Positions 22,235-35,446 of a DNA stretch of 64,000 nt are shown piece by piece. Below the pieces are notes generated by a model. That model searched no databases and had not been told where the DNA came from. It saw nothing but the letters and a program-made list of their open reading frames with translations. The stretch spans positions 124,001 through 188,000 of the forward strand of contig JABYQQ010000023.1 of NCBI GenBank assembly GCA_022605405.1. Direction: 5' to 3'. Made by a program: the position numbers and the translations under genes. Position 1 is the first letter of the stretch. Every line of letters begins with the position of its first letter. Origin of the DNA: Earliella scabrosa (lineage: Eukaryota; Basidiomycota; Agaricomycetes; Polyporales; Polyporaceae).

Positions 22235-22792
22235 ATGACTTCTGAAACCATCGACATCTTCGCTCGGTGGTCCCACTGGATCGAAAACAAAAACCCCACA
22301 CATATCATCGACTTCACGCCGAAGACCCATGTCTATGCGGTTGAAATCCCTCCGCCACTGCCTCTCGCTGTGGGGATGTCCATCAGAATTTTTGCAATAT
22401 CCCCAGCGCAATTCTACGCACCGAAGGCAGACGACGACTTGCTTGCAGCGTACGATGCGCACGTTGTAGGAAAGATTGTTGCGCGGGTCGCAGCTTTGGA
22501 GCGGAGGGTGGTCATGGAGGTGGTCAACGAGTGCGGGGCGAACACGGTGCGGGTTGTCTGGCTGGAGGTGCCCTACGTCCCCGGCGTGATGGTGGAGGAA
22601 TGGGAAGGCGTGGGAGCAGGACGGAGCCTTCGCGAGGCGCACGAGAGCGACCTGTTGACAGGAATGCGGATCCTCTTGCCGCCTGCCAGATGGGGTTGCA
22701 AAGTGCGGGAATGCGCGGTCCGACCAATGATTACGGCCGGTGACGGAGGCGTGGAGATCTTCCGCATGGCGCGGGAGATGCAGCGGCGGTGA
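22235..22792 (+). CDS. Hypothetical protein, 185 residues
   Basis: A single-exon frame starting at ATG (MTSETIDIFARWSHWIENKN). It has balanced composition, a mixed alpha/beta look and regular hydrophobic spacing (AAYDAHVVGKIVARVAALER). No family, signal peptide or membrane segment was recognised. It is the first gene inside the left inverted repeat. Confidence 0.5.
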   Translation: MTSETIDIFARWSHWIENKNPTHIIDFTPKTHVYAVEIPPPLPLAVGMSIRIFAISPAQFYAPKADDDLLAAYDAHVVGKIVARVAALERRVVMEVVNECGANTVRVVWLEVPYVPGVMVEEWEGVGAGRSLREAHESDLLTGMRILLPPARWGCKVRECAVRPMITAGDGGVEIFRMAREMQRR

Positions 22793-23549
22793 AGCGCAGA
22801 GAAGGAACGGGCTGGAGTAGGCGGAGGAGGGCGCGGCGCGCTTTCCGTCCAAAAAGGACATGGCGGGGGCGCGCTTGGGTTCAATACAGCTTGGCGGCGC
22901 GCAACGTGGGCCCGGACGCGCGGCGGGCGAGCGACCGGATGTATTACGTCACCCGTACACGCAGACAGCAACGACGCGCGCGACATGCGAGTGGCTGGAG
23001 CGCGAACGTGGGTGTCCGACGTCGGGCGTAGAAATTTTCGAGGACAGCAGCACAAACAAGAAAGAAGCATGGAATAGGGAAGCCGAGGTGCCGCTAGGGC
23101 ACCATAACGCGACGCCTTGCGACGCTCATCGATGACTCACGATAAGGATAATTTTTCGACCTTCTTTCTCAAAGGGGACAGATGACGACGAGGGGCGGGA
23201 CTGCGGCCTCCCGGGCCCGCCTATGCGGACTGTTTTGGGAAGGTCATTCACCTTCTTTGTGGCGTCAGACGCCCATAGTACCAGACGCCGACCTTCTTTC
23301 TCTGTATGGAAAGTCACAGAAGCGCATTATCCATCCCTCTGCCCGCTGCATGAGGACAACCCTGCAGCACAGAATGTGTCGTAAGTGACTAACGAGTAGC
23401 AACGCACGGACCTGGGGCTCACGGCTTACCCCGAGGGCAAATAGGCCCATGTGGGCTCAACACCCTGACTCTCTGCTCGCGTTTTCTCCTCCTCTGAGTC
23501 CTCCTCTTACTGCTCGATCTCTCTTGCTCTCCTGCCCCCTGCTGTTCCC
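22793..23549. other. Intergenic, no gene seen
   Basis: About 750 bp. Direct repeats of 'gaccttctttctc' (near 23158 and 23289) and 'ggtcattcaccttcttt' are visible; short frames only. Confidence 0.35.
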
Positions 23550-23769
23550 ATGGCTGTTCTCACCACAGACGCGAGGTTCTGGCGCGCTCGCTGCGTTGCG
23601 CGGCCCGGTTGCAACATCGCGCGGCTGTTCCATAGCACCCAGCTTCTGTTGGGGACGGCTGTTCCTCCTCAGGCTGTCACGGTCCTTCTGACCGATCCTG
23701 CGCCTGCCGCATCCCCTCAGGATCCACCGGCTTCCCCACGTACGGATCCCACAGCTACGCCACATCCAT

Positions 23770-24363
23770 TTGGACCTCGCTCATTGTTTGACAGCCATCC
23801 CTCCGACTCCTGTCCTCGGCCCGACAACAGAAGGGCCCTCGATCACCGATATTGAGGACCTTCAGCTCCCTCCTCCGTTGCTCGGCACCGGCGCTACTCC
23901 TGGAGCAAAGGTTCGGACCCTCGTCCCGCCAGCCATTGTGTCGATTGTCTAACTTACATCTAGTGCGGTCCTCTCGTGGACAACCCCGACCCTCTCAACA
24001 CAGCCCTCAAAGCCGATCTCATGGATTACGTTCGCGCGGCGAAGGAGGCTGTTAGCGCGAGTGGGTTCTCGCTGTGCGATGCAGCAGGTACGTCCTCCCT
24101 CTTCGTCCGCGTGCCCGCTCCTCCGCCCACGCACCCGCTCCTCGCTCTCGTTCTCCACCATCTCACTCGTCAACGATACCATCCTAGGTGTCTATCTTGA
24201 CGCGTCCTTGCGTTCGAAGTCTGATCGTCGCCCCTCGCCGCACAACGGCGTGCATTCTGTTCCCGAGTACACCGGCTCGAACGACCTCTTGGCCGGCAAG
24301 GCTTGCACAGGCCTAGCTGACGACGGAGCGAAGATTCAAGGCCTTCCAGTCTTCCATGCGTAG
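23770..24363 (+). CDS. Spliced hypothetical protein
   Basis: Three exons keep one frame: 23770-23910, 23964-24087 and 24188-24363, with introns GTTCGG...CTAG and GTACGT...CTAG. The product includes DIEDLQLPPPLLGTGATPG, then VDNPDPLNTALKADLMDYVR and HNGVHSVPEYTGSNDLLAG. An upstream exon from ATG 23550 is possible. No known family was recognised. Confidence 0.45.
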
Positions 24364-24734
24364 CTGGGGGGGGGTTGCGTGTTCCGTGTCCTGAGTCGTG
24401 TCCTGAGCTCGAGTGTGAGTTTTTGAGTCTACTGCGGGAGATGTAATGTCGAGTTAGAATCTATAACCACGATCTTGGAATAACATGTGTTCAGTGACCG
24501 CTTTCTAAACGCGTGACGTCATAGACGCGATACAATGTGACAGAACGCGTCGAAGTCACCTTCGGTAGCGCTTGCATAGCGCCGAGCAGGTATTGACTAC
24601 GCCTCCTCGAGCCTTTTCTCAACCGCATAGTATATACGCAACTAAAGCTGTACTACAATGACCGGGACTGGTATATTGTCTACGCTGGGAGATCGTCAGT
24701 CGGTGCCTCGCGCCCTCGCGCCTTGCTTCGCGCT

Positions 24735-26820
24735 TCACTTCTTGACTTTTCGTCCCGATGCTTTCCCCGCGCCGCGCCCGCGTCCCGCACCCTGCCTATT
24801 CACCTTTTTCTTGGTAGGAGGCTCCTCAGCATCGACCCTTTGGTCGGTGGTAGGTGCGCGCTTCGGAGTCAGGGTAGACGAGCGCAGACCAGCGCGGCGA
24901 GGGTTCAAAGCTGCTGTCCCGTTCGAGAAGATTGGGAGCGGCAGCACTTCAGCCTCGACAACGGGAGTAGCTGAAGGCTCGGTAGGGAGGGGAGTAGGTG
25001 GTAGTGGAACGAGTTCGGCAGGGAGTGATGTCGCGGGTGCAGGCGGGGATGAAGGAGGGCAGGAGAGTTGAAGATGGGAGGTAGGCGAACCTTCGCCGTT
25101 GACTTCGAGCTGCGGCGGAGTTGACGACGGGCCCGCGACCATTCCTGCGCCAAGGGAACCGGTTGCCGGCTGCGATGCGACGACGAAGGACGAAGTCGCA
25201 GGTTCAACCGATGCAGGTTGAACATCCGATGGTCCCATCAAGGTGACGGAGGCGGGTGGTGCCGGAGATTGAGGAGAGATCGGGAGGGAAACAGAAGGCG
25301 GTCCCATGATCTGGGACGGCGCTGCAGTGGTTGGGAGTGGCTGCGAAGGTGGAAGACCTCCATCGGGAGACGGTCCCATCGCGTCGTCCGTCTGTGCCAG
25401 TATTAGGGACATTAGCGACGGAAGAGGCTTGGGCGTGGTGTCGTCACCCTGTACGCCTCAGTCAGCCCTTCATCTAGCACTTCTGAGCGTGACTCTTACC
25501 TCGTTCTCATCGCCGTCATTGTCACTTGCCGGCCAATGCTCAGGCGTGGTGGCGGACCAATCTCTGTCGTTGAGACGCAGCCTGCGATGCCTCTCCACGT
25601 CGTCTGGTCCAAAGCGGACCTCGTTTGGAGCAAGAGCATCATCACTCCCTGTAGTCGGCACAGCGGGAGCAACGGGTGTCACGGCCATAGCATCGAACAT
25701 AGGAAAGTCCGTGTCTCCAACTGTGAACGCGTCAGCAGGTCATGTCACTGGATTCTAGCGCAGGTACATACTAGGGATTCTCAAGCCAGCTTCCAAGCGC
25801 GCCCGGGGTAGCTCGTCCTCCTCATCGACGGCAAAGTTCCGCAGGTCCGCGAGTAGGTCGGTGGAGACTTTACCAATACGCACAATCTCGTACGGGATGA
25901 AGTTGGTGCTCCAATACTTCGACCCGATGAAGAACTCCACTGTGAAGCTCATCCATACCATGTCTCCGACCTTGAGATAAGGAGGCTCGCATTCCCTGAT
26001 GTTGCGCAGCTCTCCATTCGCCGGTTCAAAGATGGAAGGTCGGTCGGGGTTAGCGTAGTACTCCATCCCTTTACGAGTGGCCTGAGCGATCCACTCGTGC
26101 AGAGGATACGAGAGCGATGCCTCCTTTGCGCGGGTGTAGGGAGTTCGTTTACAGAAGATCTGGGATGTGAGGATGAAAGACGAGTCGTCACCCTCCTTGC
26201 CGCTCTGCCAATCCCGTCGGTCTTTCCCGTGCTCGTTGAAGTCGCTATCCTGCTTGACAAAATCCTCGAAGGCCTGAGAAGTGTACAGTGAGTATCCGGA
26301 CATCATATCTGCCACGCTACCGACCTTGAGCGCCACCCAAAGTGACTTGTCACGGTATGTGTCCACGCAGTACGAGAACTGGCATAGATTGTTGGGAGCA
26401 TTTTGACTATGACATCAAAATAGTTAGTATGACTACAAGAGAGCGGTACACGAACGTACATGCGTTGCTCTGCAAGTCTCGCGGGAGCTGTTTGTCCTGG
26501 AGGGACGTAGTTTCCAGTTTCGAGGTTTGAGTTCCAACGCCATAGACCGACGGTGTGGAACACAGCCTCCCTTTTCGTCCCGCGGTAGACCAGCTGTGTG
26601 GCTTCGAGTGAGCAGCAAGGTGAGTACAAAGCCAAACAGCAGCACTAACATGCCACCGGGGCGCATATTGATGCCGCTTGTCGACTACGCGCTGGTCGCT
26701 GTTCAGAGTCTTGATCGCCTCATGCAGTGGAAGGTAGCTGGCGTTGAATGAAAAGCTCTTCCATCGCTGTAGTGCTTGCTGCAGCTGTTCGTCGTTCTCG
26801 ATGTAGAAGCCAAAGGACAT
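24735..26820 (-). CDS. Spliced hypothetical protein with Pro/Ser-rich tail
   Basis: A five- or six-exon gene starting at ATG 26820 (MSFGFYIENDEQLQQAL). A globular N-terminal half includes GTKREAVFHTVGLWRWNS and YLKVGDMVWMSFTVEFFIG. It continues through a linker (NDRDWSATTPEHWPASD) into a low-complexity tail ending in basic residues (GAGKASGRKVKK), which suggests a nuclear protein. Introns are GT-AG, for example GTACGT...CATAG near 26400 and GTATGT...CACAG near 25730. The block 'VGDMVWM' resembles 'AGDLVLV' in the gene at 40.1-40.8 kb. Family unknown. Confidence 0.6.
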
Positions 26821-27054
26821 AGTGAATGCGGAGTTCGGTGCGCAGTGCTAGGGAGAGACGCGTTGAAGGCATTCGTCCTGAACGGGTGTCAGTACTTATA
26901 CAGAAGCACACAAAAATTTAATCTACCATGATAAAGTCATTGCAGCAGAATGCCCTGCCAGTAACCTCTCTGAGAAAGGGTGGTTTGCACAGGAGGAGAC
27001 GAACTCGGCAAGGAGACGGACCTCTGCGCAGGACGAATTTGGAGGTGTTGATGT

Positions 27055-27638
27055 TTGACGACTGACGTCAGTGACGTCACCATGATCTTGATTCATGATG
27101 TCATCATTCCTCTTCCGTCATTAAGCACGATCAACACATCCTTGCATTCCAACATTGTTCAACTGTTCACGCCCATCGCAACAGAACATGCTGAGACGAC
27201 ACCTCAGATGTTGGTGAAGTCTACCTCGCGCCGCAAAGGGGAAGGTACGTGTTTCGCTATCAACAGAGCAGATTCAAAAGCCCGAGTCTTGACAGCCACC
27301 CTCAGTCCAACGCTGACCGACATGACTTCTTACTACACTCCGTTCGAGACGGATACCTCCGCCGTCCATGCTCATATCATCTGGCACGTTCTGAAAGACT
27401 GCATCACATGCAACATTATGTGTATGCGTCCGCACACGATTCCGAACCATGTGCGCTACTCGCATGGTATGTTTTTCTCTCAATGTTCGAGATCCTTGTT
27501 GATAGGTCGTCAGCGCACAAGGTTCAGGGCCACTACGTAGTTATCCGCGTGTCTTCTCTGCCTTTATGGCGCGGACCGGAGAGCGAGTATTATGTTCTCA
27601 CCACCAACATTGAGACCAAGGCGGCGGTGCGTCACTAA
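27055..27638 (+). CDS. Short spliced gene, unknown
   Basis: The best model uses the frame containing YHLARSERLHHMQHYVYASA, splices at GTATGT...GATAG (about 27467-27505) and continues SSAHKVQGHYVVIRVSSLPL to a stop at 27638. The 5' exon is uncertain. The C-terminal GHYVVIRV block recalls the GDxVxV block of neighbouring unknown genes. Confidence 0.4.
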
Positions 27639-28967
27639 TCTAGAGTCCCTACCCTAGAGCCCCTTCTGAGAACCGCTCACATGCAGTTCGGTATTAGTGT
27701 CCCTGTGGGGCGGTACCCAATCCCTCACGTCAACACGGAGACTGCGGAAGAGAACGAGGATCACAGGGAGTAGAGTAACACCAGAACAGTCATGTACACG
27801 ACAACCTGTGGGAGATGATCTGCATAATAACCTCTTCATCGTATAACACTCCATTGCTGCGGCAAGACGGTCGGCTACGAGACGAACAACCATGTGCAGT
27901 CAAGCGGGAGTACTTTCAAAGAGCGTCACCTTAGATCTTGCATTAGCAATGCGCGAGAGCGCTTTGCAGTCTCTGCATGATCGCCATAAGGCGAGAGAGA
28001 CGTTCTGAAGATCGCATGGGAGTACACTGGGCTGCGTGGCCTGCGAGTTCGCGCAACAGTGATAGACTTACGTTAATAAATCATACAAAACATACGAAAG
28101 ATGGAACGACACCAATGGCAAACTCACTAAACCTTTGCAGCTCATGACCTTCGCGATGACCGCCGTAGCGGTGCTGGGGCCGCGCGCGGCGTTCAGTGAT
28201 GTTTGTAGGCGCATCTGAGGACGCGTGGGATGCAACTCCTCCCAGCTACCATGCCAGCAGGGAACGAGCGTGTATCAGCAGCTCTAGGTTCCGAAGGACG
28301 TTGTATGGGTTTATCACGACTGTAGGTCTGCGGATGCTTCATGACTCTCTTCGGCCCCGACAAGTGGCGAGTGCGCGCGTGCCCTCTAGTGCGCGAGCAC
28401 CGTCGATCGTCTGGGTAGCGACACAGGTCGACTGCAGTTCTGTTAGTTCAACCGAAGTGGCCTTGTCGAGCTGCAACATGGGACTGACCTGCGCGCGATC
28501 GCCGAGCTGCCGAGACTTGAGGTTGACGTTGGTGCGGATTGGTTGAGGAGTCATCGATGCGCGCAGGCATTGGTGAGACCGGGTTTGATCATATCTCCGC
28601 GTTTGGAGGGTTCAGGGAAGTAGGTCGTCAGGTGCTGGAGGCAAGAAGGTTATTCTTGGCGATAGCGGAGACGGAGAGTGTGTTGCTCGAGGGATGGGTG
28701 TCCACGATCACCGCGGTGACCGAGACCGAGAACATGCGCTGAGAGCTTGGCGGAACCAGCGCTCGTGCGCGTGCGCGGAGAGCTCAACGGAACCAGCGCT
28801 CGTGCGCGTCCGCGGAGGTTGATGCAGCAGTCGGAGTTTCCATGGGAGGAGCTCACATGAGTCCTATACGCAGATGGTGTTGTCCGAGAACGCGAGGGGA
28901 GAAATGGGCATAAGAATTGGTGGTAGCAACGATAGTATGCAACTGAGTACACAGGAGGGATGAACTA
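27639..28967. other. Intergenic, no clear gene
   Basis: Only short overlapping frames. A near-perfect direct repeat of about 40 bp (gagagctyaacggaaccagcgctcgtgcgcg, near 28741-28815) is the one distinct feature. Confidence 0.4.
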
Positions 28968-30477
28968 TCAGTTACCCTCGCCCTCGCTTGCGGGCTCGGT
29001 GTCACCATCGTGGTCGTCGGTGTCCCCATTGGTGGCACTGTCGCTCGCAGTGTCATCAAGACTGCTGTCATCATCTGCCCCCCCTACTGCAGGCATATTC
29101 GCCCAGAAGTCAGCCGTGAATGCTGCCGCGCTCTCGACGGAGCAATACTCGTGGAACCTCGTCAGCGGGCGACGAACATGGGCCATCGAACTACGGGAAG
29201 CATTGATCAACATGGTACGCAAATGCTTCTTGCGCAGATGACACGCACCTGTAGTAGAAGCGAGGTCCGAGACGCAAGGCGGCACCAGCTGGTATCAGCC
29301 CATCAGAGCCCGACAGTACCTCGAATGCGTAGCGATCCACTGTGAAGGTGCGTTTTATGCCAATCCCTGGCAGTGATCTCACATAAGCAGGCGCAGTGAT
29401 GATGATGGAAAGACGTACCTCTTCGATTGTATGGGATGATCCAGGTCAAACGATCGCCAACTCGTCGGCTCCAGGTGCGCACATCGCGCACCTGGGGAAA
29501 ACGGTCTGTGGAGCCAAAAATTGTGAAGCCACGCTTCCGATATTTCTCCATCCACACGGCATGGAGGTGAGCTTCTGTCGTCATATCTTGACAAGGAAGA
29601 GTGGCGTGGTGAACGAACGTCGTGAGCGGAAATACGGACACGGCATGAGTGCCAGTTAGGTAGTTCATCACGCCGGCTGCAGGAGAAACACGTTAGCGAA
29701 GCGGCCACACGCTAACTTTGTAGACGTACTGGAATGGAAGTTGTTGATAATGTACTCCACAGGATTGCCGTGAACGACGATGATCTGGATACGCCGTCCA
29801 GGGTGTGCGGCCGAAAAGTTCGGCGGACGTGCGAAGCCGAATGCGGTGTAGGCGTGGGGTCCGGGATGCGTCGAGCGGCGGTGTAGGGGAGAGTCCGGAG
29901 AGGACATGTAGGAGGTGTATGACAACGCGGCAGCGTCAAAGAATGGATGTTTGTCGTTGGAAGGAGTGAAAAAGAAGTCCTGACGCTGTATATACCGTCC
30001 AATTGGAAGCAATCCATGAAGCGGGACATAGATGTTCATGTCCGTGCAAGGCCACTTGCGCCTCGCGAAGAACTGCACCGCCTCTGAGCCGGAGACGATC
30101 CCGTTGTGCGCATCGAGAAGCTTCAAGAAAGGCTTGACGTTCCAAAACCATCTGTGGATGGTCTCCCGGATGTTCCATTGGTGAGAGGTGTATGCTTCAA
30201 CCGCGTAGAACATCGACGAGCTGAGCCTACGTAGTCGCATGATGATGTTAGGGCTCCATCGCGCGAAAATCGCGTCGATGTAGTCCTCCCGTGCGCCCAA
30301 CAGCAGCTGCTCAAAAGGTGACAGGACTGGCACAAAGCCATTCCCGTACCCATTGAGTCCAAGCAGCTGTTCGTGCGGGCGCCCAACCTGTACGTCCTGT
30401 GAAGATGTACAGCGATAGTCAGTGCAGCATTGGCGGACTCATGTGAGAAGACTTACTGCTATCAAGACGTCGTCCAT
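28968..30477 (-). CDS. F-box-type protein with degenerate nucleotidyltransferase-like domain
   Basis: Starts at ATG 30477 (MDDVLIA), splices by GTAAGT...CACAG to DVQVGRPHEQLLG and continues through an exon containing NIIMRLRRLSSSMFYAVEAY and GIVSGSEAVQFFARRKWP ... TDMNIYVP. Further exons end with an Asp-rich acidic tail (ADDDSSLDDTASDSATNGD). The GS...D-x-[DN] pattern is like that of Agaricomycete proteins that pair an F-box-like start with a nucleotidyltransferase fold. The second acidic position is Asn here, so enzyme activity is doubtful. The role is unknown. Confidence 0.6.
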
Positions 30478-30991
30478 GTCGAGGAGTAGGGAGGGCCTCC
30501 GCGCTCAAACACAGTATATGTAGTGCAGGCTCGAATTCTGCTGCTGGAGAGAAACAGTGTCAGATTCTTCCGCGCCAACCTGAATGGACATGTCGTCACT
30601 TCGTGCGTGCGTCATGTTGTGACATCATTTTCAAAGGGCATCCATGACGTGCATACCGCGATGACGTATAGTGAGCAATGCGCAGACGTCGCCATGTTGC
30701 GATTCAGATGATGACATGAGTGGTTGAATCTTCGCGGGCAGAGCCGCCGGAGAAATCACCTGGCAATGATACCGAGGATGTACCTGACCATAACATCAGT
30801 ACGTGGTCATCAGAATCACCGGGAGCGGAGGTTTGTGCCCTGGGGCGCGCGCCCAACAAAGCAAGCCTTGCATTACGGACGTAGTCTCTGGCGACGAAGA
30901 GTATCAGTCTTGTCAGGATATCACATCCGCACGCAGTAGCGACGCTCACGGTGATTCAATGGAGATTCTGCCTGTGCTACACATGGTTCCG

Positions 30992-32134
30992 CTACTGCAA
31001 CATCCACTCTCCTTCGTTCCTCTTCGCGACCCACGGCCACGCATAGATCGGCTGGGCATCCTTCAACTCCCACTCAGCATCCGCAGTGTTCCTCGACCAC
31101 ATGGTCGCCCCAAGAACTACCATTCGTAAAGCAGGAACGATGGTTCGCAGCGCGTCCATTCGCGGCGCGAGCGCCTGCATGACATGATAGTATCCGCCAT
31201 ACAGCGCGGCGTGGTTGACTCCGAAGACCTGCAGGCGCGGGGCCAGGTTGGGCAGCTCAGCCAGAGAGCAAAGTCCAGCCTGTATGACATTAGCGTACAA
31301 TCACGTGTGTACAGCAGGGCTGCTCACCTCAAGCAGCAGAGCGGACGAACCGCTCGAGCTACGCATCTCGAGATGTTCGAGGCACGGAAAGGCCATGAAG
31401 ATGCCTTCAAGAACCCGTCGGTAGTTCGTGTACCCGCAGTAAGACAACGCGAGCCGTCGGAGGGCGCGAGCGTTCCAGGGGGGGTAAGCGCGGAAGAACA
31501 AGGACGCGTTCGCGTCAGAGACCGACATGTCGACCACTGCGGAGACGAGTGAGCGGTGGCGCATGAGCGCTTCAACAATCGCCGCTCTCGACGAGCGCAC
31601 GCTCTGGAGGGAGGGAAGGGGCTTGCGACAATGGCCTGTTCGAGTAGGAACGGTGACGATGGTGCTGGTGGGAACGATAATGATGTCTGCGCGACGAAGG
31701 GAATCCAGGACAAGCGGCACGGACACTGCGCCAACGTCGAGTCGAAGATGACGAAGGCGCACAGCCGCGCGCAGGACTTCCCCGAGGAGCGGCAGCGCAC
31801 GGAAATCCGCACCATGACCATGAGAACAGTACGCGAACGTGACGATGAAGCGCGGGTTGCAACGGCCAGGAAGGGTGGGTCGAGGACGCATGGATTCCAC
31901 AAGGCAATTCAGCACGTGAAATGGGCGATGGAGAGCGTGCGCGTTCTTCGTCCACTCCGGGGGATAGAAGAAGACATCGAGAGAGTGGTAAAGAATCGGC
32001 GCGATAACATGGTGTAGCTGACGGGAAGATAGCAGGAGAGCATGTCACTCTCTCCGTTCGAGCATACGCCCGATGGTGTACAGGGTATCACCAGGGAGAG
32101 GGGCGAAGTTGTCCGCCCGGCTCATTGGAGCCAT
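30992..32134 (-). pseudogene. F-box/leucine-rich protein with one premature stop
   Basis: Starts at ATG 32134 (MAPMSRADNFAPLPGDTLY). After LERRE an in-frame TGA at 32045-32047 interrupts the F-box-like region, which continues HALLLSSRQLHHVIAPILYH. The rest is leucine-rich (LRHLRLDVGAVSVPLVLDSL, LEHLEMRSSSGSSALLLE), with an intron GTGAGC...TACAG before AGLCSLAELPNLAPRL. It ends at 30992. Such proteins usually recruit targets to SCF ubiquitin ligases. CGA to TGA would explain the stop. Confidence 0.6.
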
Positions 32135-33842
32135 CTACCGCTTCGTGTCAGAACAGAATAGAAATGTCGGTGGGCAGCGTACCTATGCCTGCGCCGAACA
32201 TTGTTCGTGGGGCCAATCCTCTGGGTGCTACTCGGCGGCTTCCAGACTCCATGGTGAGATATACTCCTCCCAGGCTGCGTTGACCGATAGCTTGGCCACA
32301 GAAGAGCTAGCGAATACCCGTAGAGGACGCATGGAGAGTTGGTGTGAAAGCTAGGGCTGGTGAGAGTCCCGAAGCTTTTCCATCGTGGATTCCCTCACCA
32401 GCGCATGGGACCGTCCTAGGATGCGAATCAGATCCGTGACAAGGCATCAGCAAGGATCAGACCGTCGAGGAGTGCAATGCTTACAAGGCACAGTCCCATG
32501 TGGGCCTGGTGGCGGAGAAGCGGGCGAGCGGGGCAGGAGACGTGGTGGCACCAGAGCAAGCACAGAAGCGCGCAAACACAAAGGGAAGCAATATCCTGAA
32601 TGGGACATGGGCGCTAACAGGACTTGCTCCGTAACGTCTCGCCTTGGACCCTTGGTCCTGCTAGACTGCACTTCCTGCACTTCGACCTGGTTCCAGCATG
32701 ATTCGTACATAACTGCATCTGTGTGCTGTCTGAACATGAACGCTGAGCTCCGAGACACCTGAGATGTTCAACCGCGCTCAGTAACTAGGAACATGAATCA
32801 CTTCCGCCATAGCGCGGATTGTCATCGGTTCTCGGTAAGCCTCAGAATGTAGGACTATGTCTGATTTCTCAAGTCTACTTTGATGTGTTCTGAACCAGGT
32901 TGTTTATGTGTAAAATTTACGTGCACTTATAAGTGACTTCACTGCGATACAGAGTACGTACGAATTCGTACCGCATCCTCGACGTCCGCCGAAGTCTTGC
33001 AAGTATAATAAGTTAGTGAAGTCTCCCCACCTCTCGTGCTGCAAGACTGACTATGTATCTTCTGTAGAGCATGCGCACACACATGACGCTGCACGATATA
33101 CCATTCACCACTATACGTGGGGAGGAACACGAGTCATCATGGGGTCGTGGCACTGTCAAGGTATTTGAGGTCCAAGACAATACAGTGCTCCCTGCGCGAA
33201 CTCATTGTACGTGGATGCTCTCACTGCCTCTATCTGTCAATTGCCCACCTCCTGCTGTTCGGCCACGCAAATTCAGGGGGCGTCGGGCTGTACCCTCCCA
33301 ACCCCGACTTCGCGCAGATGATCAATATGTGTTCAGACGACTGGACATTCAACGCGGAAGAGGTAATTCTATTACTTCTTCCAAGCACGAGTCTTTCTCT
33401 GACGGTCAGTATGACAGCGGATCGCAATGCTGATATTTCGCAAGGGTAGTACACCGGAAACATCTGTAGCTCATTATGTTCGTATCGTGAACAAGGTAGA
33501 GTTCATGCAGCTGTTCAGCATTTGCTCCAGCATCAAGATGTACTACTATACTTCGTTCTGAATCATGGAGTGCACGCGTGGTCCCGAGCCACGGAGACAT
33601 CACACCCCGGTGTGATATGCAAGGTTCGCGCAGATGGCACAACGGAAGTACCCCGTCACCCTCTCAAAACGAAGGGCATACGGCCAGCAACTATCCTCGA
33701 CATCAACATGTACAGGGCAGATGTGAAGCTACTACCGATAAGTTATCTACGAGCGGTCGCCGGTCGTCTGACTCTGAAGCCAACTGTACGAAAAGCGTCA
33801 CGAGTCAATGACCAAGCGAGGAGATGCGATACACGTTGCTAC
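32135..33842. other. Region with unresolved exons
   Basis: No complete gene can be modelled. Plus-strand pieces near 33080-33372 (TLHDIPFTTIRGEEHESSWG, then after a GTACGT...TTCAG intron WGVGLYPPNPDFAQMINM) look coding and may belong to a small spliced gene. Nothing was recognised in 32135-33060. Confidence 0.35.
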
Positions 33843-34389
33843 TCACCTGCCAACGACTGAGTTGATGAGAGAGATCTCGGGGGGCGTAATATGTACAACA
33901 CGGCCGCGATGTCGCTGAGCGCGCTTGACGATAATGAGATTACCAGGCCACTCGATAGAGAACAATCGAAGCAGCGTCTTGTTGATACGTTCGGGGACTC
34001 TTCTAGACAACTGGCGAGGCCGTGATGGCAACGATATGATGTCGTAGCCGTTCGCGAGACGACCTCCCCCGACGGGTAGGGTGTTAATGGGAGAGAGTTG
34101 CTGTCTCCGCGAGAACCAGTGGACAGTGTCCAGATCCTTGGTATGTGCTGGGCTACCGCAAGCGGGATCCCATTCATCACGAGTGGGGAGGAGGATCAGA
34201 CGGGGCTTGGTGTCCCCGACCTCATACAACAGGGCTCGTCGAGCGAGAGGTACAACCCGCTGATAGACGAGTCAGCACGCACAGCACATGAAATGGAGAG
34301 CGACGAACCTTCTTCAAGTAGAACCTCACGAGGTCGTTGCGATACTGTACATGGCGACGGGAGACGCGTTCATCCCTATTTGGCGCCAT
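33843..34389 (-). CDS. Spliced hypothetical protein
   Basis: Exon 1 from ATG 34389 (MAPNRDERVSRRHVQYRND) splices by GTTCGT...TATCAG to RVVPLARRALLYEVGDTKPR and runs to ISLINSVVG, where a GTGAGT donor suggests at least one further exon toward 33.7 kb. It is rich in Arg and Leu. No family was recognised. Confidence 0.5.
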
Positions 34390-34893
34390 GATCTAAGACA
34401 GAATAAGAAATCGAGAAGGCGAGAGATGAGCTCTCGTTACTCACCGATATGACGGCCAAACTTCTCATCACAGTCAGGCCGGCGCAGAGTCTCCTTATGT
34501 ACTCTAGCAATGTGCTGTTTGAGTTCCTCTCATCTCGCTCAGGATCGCAAAGTCACTGGTGCACGCTACACCACGGAATCTGATGTCATGTCAGTCGATG
34601 TCATCCAACACGAGCGACTGAGTGACGCACGTAGAGCAAGATCTAGACATGTCGGTGCTAGATTGCTTGATCTCAGGGATGTGAGAACACTGAATATCGG
34701 CGGAGATGTGCCATCAGTGTCATGATCACGAGAGAATAGCACCACAAGGTGCACATGCTTCTTCACATTCTGATCGCACGCGAGCCTCTGATGGAGGAGG
34801 AGACGCAGTCCATATTGCCCATCGCTTCTTCGTTGCGACGTTCGCTCACGACCATCCTCCTCTCCCGCCCCAAGCTATCGACCTCAGTCGGCG

Positions 34894-35446
34894 ATGTCTT
34901 GTAGAACGTACTTCAAAAGTACAATCGTTCACTACGCCTCGGTCCTGGACAAGAATGATCTTGCACCGGCGGATGAACAATGGCTTCCTGCAACAGTTTT
35001 TGTCAGCTCGCTGACAGACGACACTCGTGCGTACTGGTATCTTAATAATTGCCAGATTAAGATACGCACCAACCTAACTCTCGAGCAGGATGGCTCATGG
35101 TCAGCGTAGAGGATGAGGATGCCCCAGTCGTCTGGCGCATCATCCAGGAAGGTTGGTTCATTGCCTGCGATGAGGTGAGTATGGTTATACTTGTCGCATG
35201 GAACCCTTGTAACGTATCTTCAACCTGTCGTAGCGCTCTATGACTATGAACATGCAACAGCCATGCGGAAATGGCCACATGGTCCTGATCCAGAAGCTCC
35301 GTTTCAGCACCCGGCAAGAGTACTGGAGTTTTGTGGCGCATTTCGCATCAAGTAGGGTTCAGGCGTATGCAGCGCCTTGGGGAGAGGCTGGCTTTGCGGT
35401 TCCTGTGTATCAAGGAGGTGTTGATGCTACTCAGACCGTCACGTAG
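34894..35446 (+). CDS. Spliced hypothetical protein
   Basis: Starts at ATG 34894 (MSCRTYFKSTIVHYASVLDK). A later exon (VEDEDAPVVWRIIQEGWFIA) splices by GTGAGT...CGTAG to RSMTMNMQQPCGNGHMVLIQ and ends at 35446. The join between the first two parts needs an intron whose ends I could not fix. It is probably related to the 26 kb and 40 kb genes through the 'GHMVLIQ' block. Confidence 0.45.
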
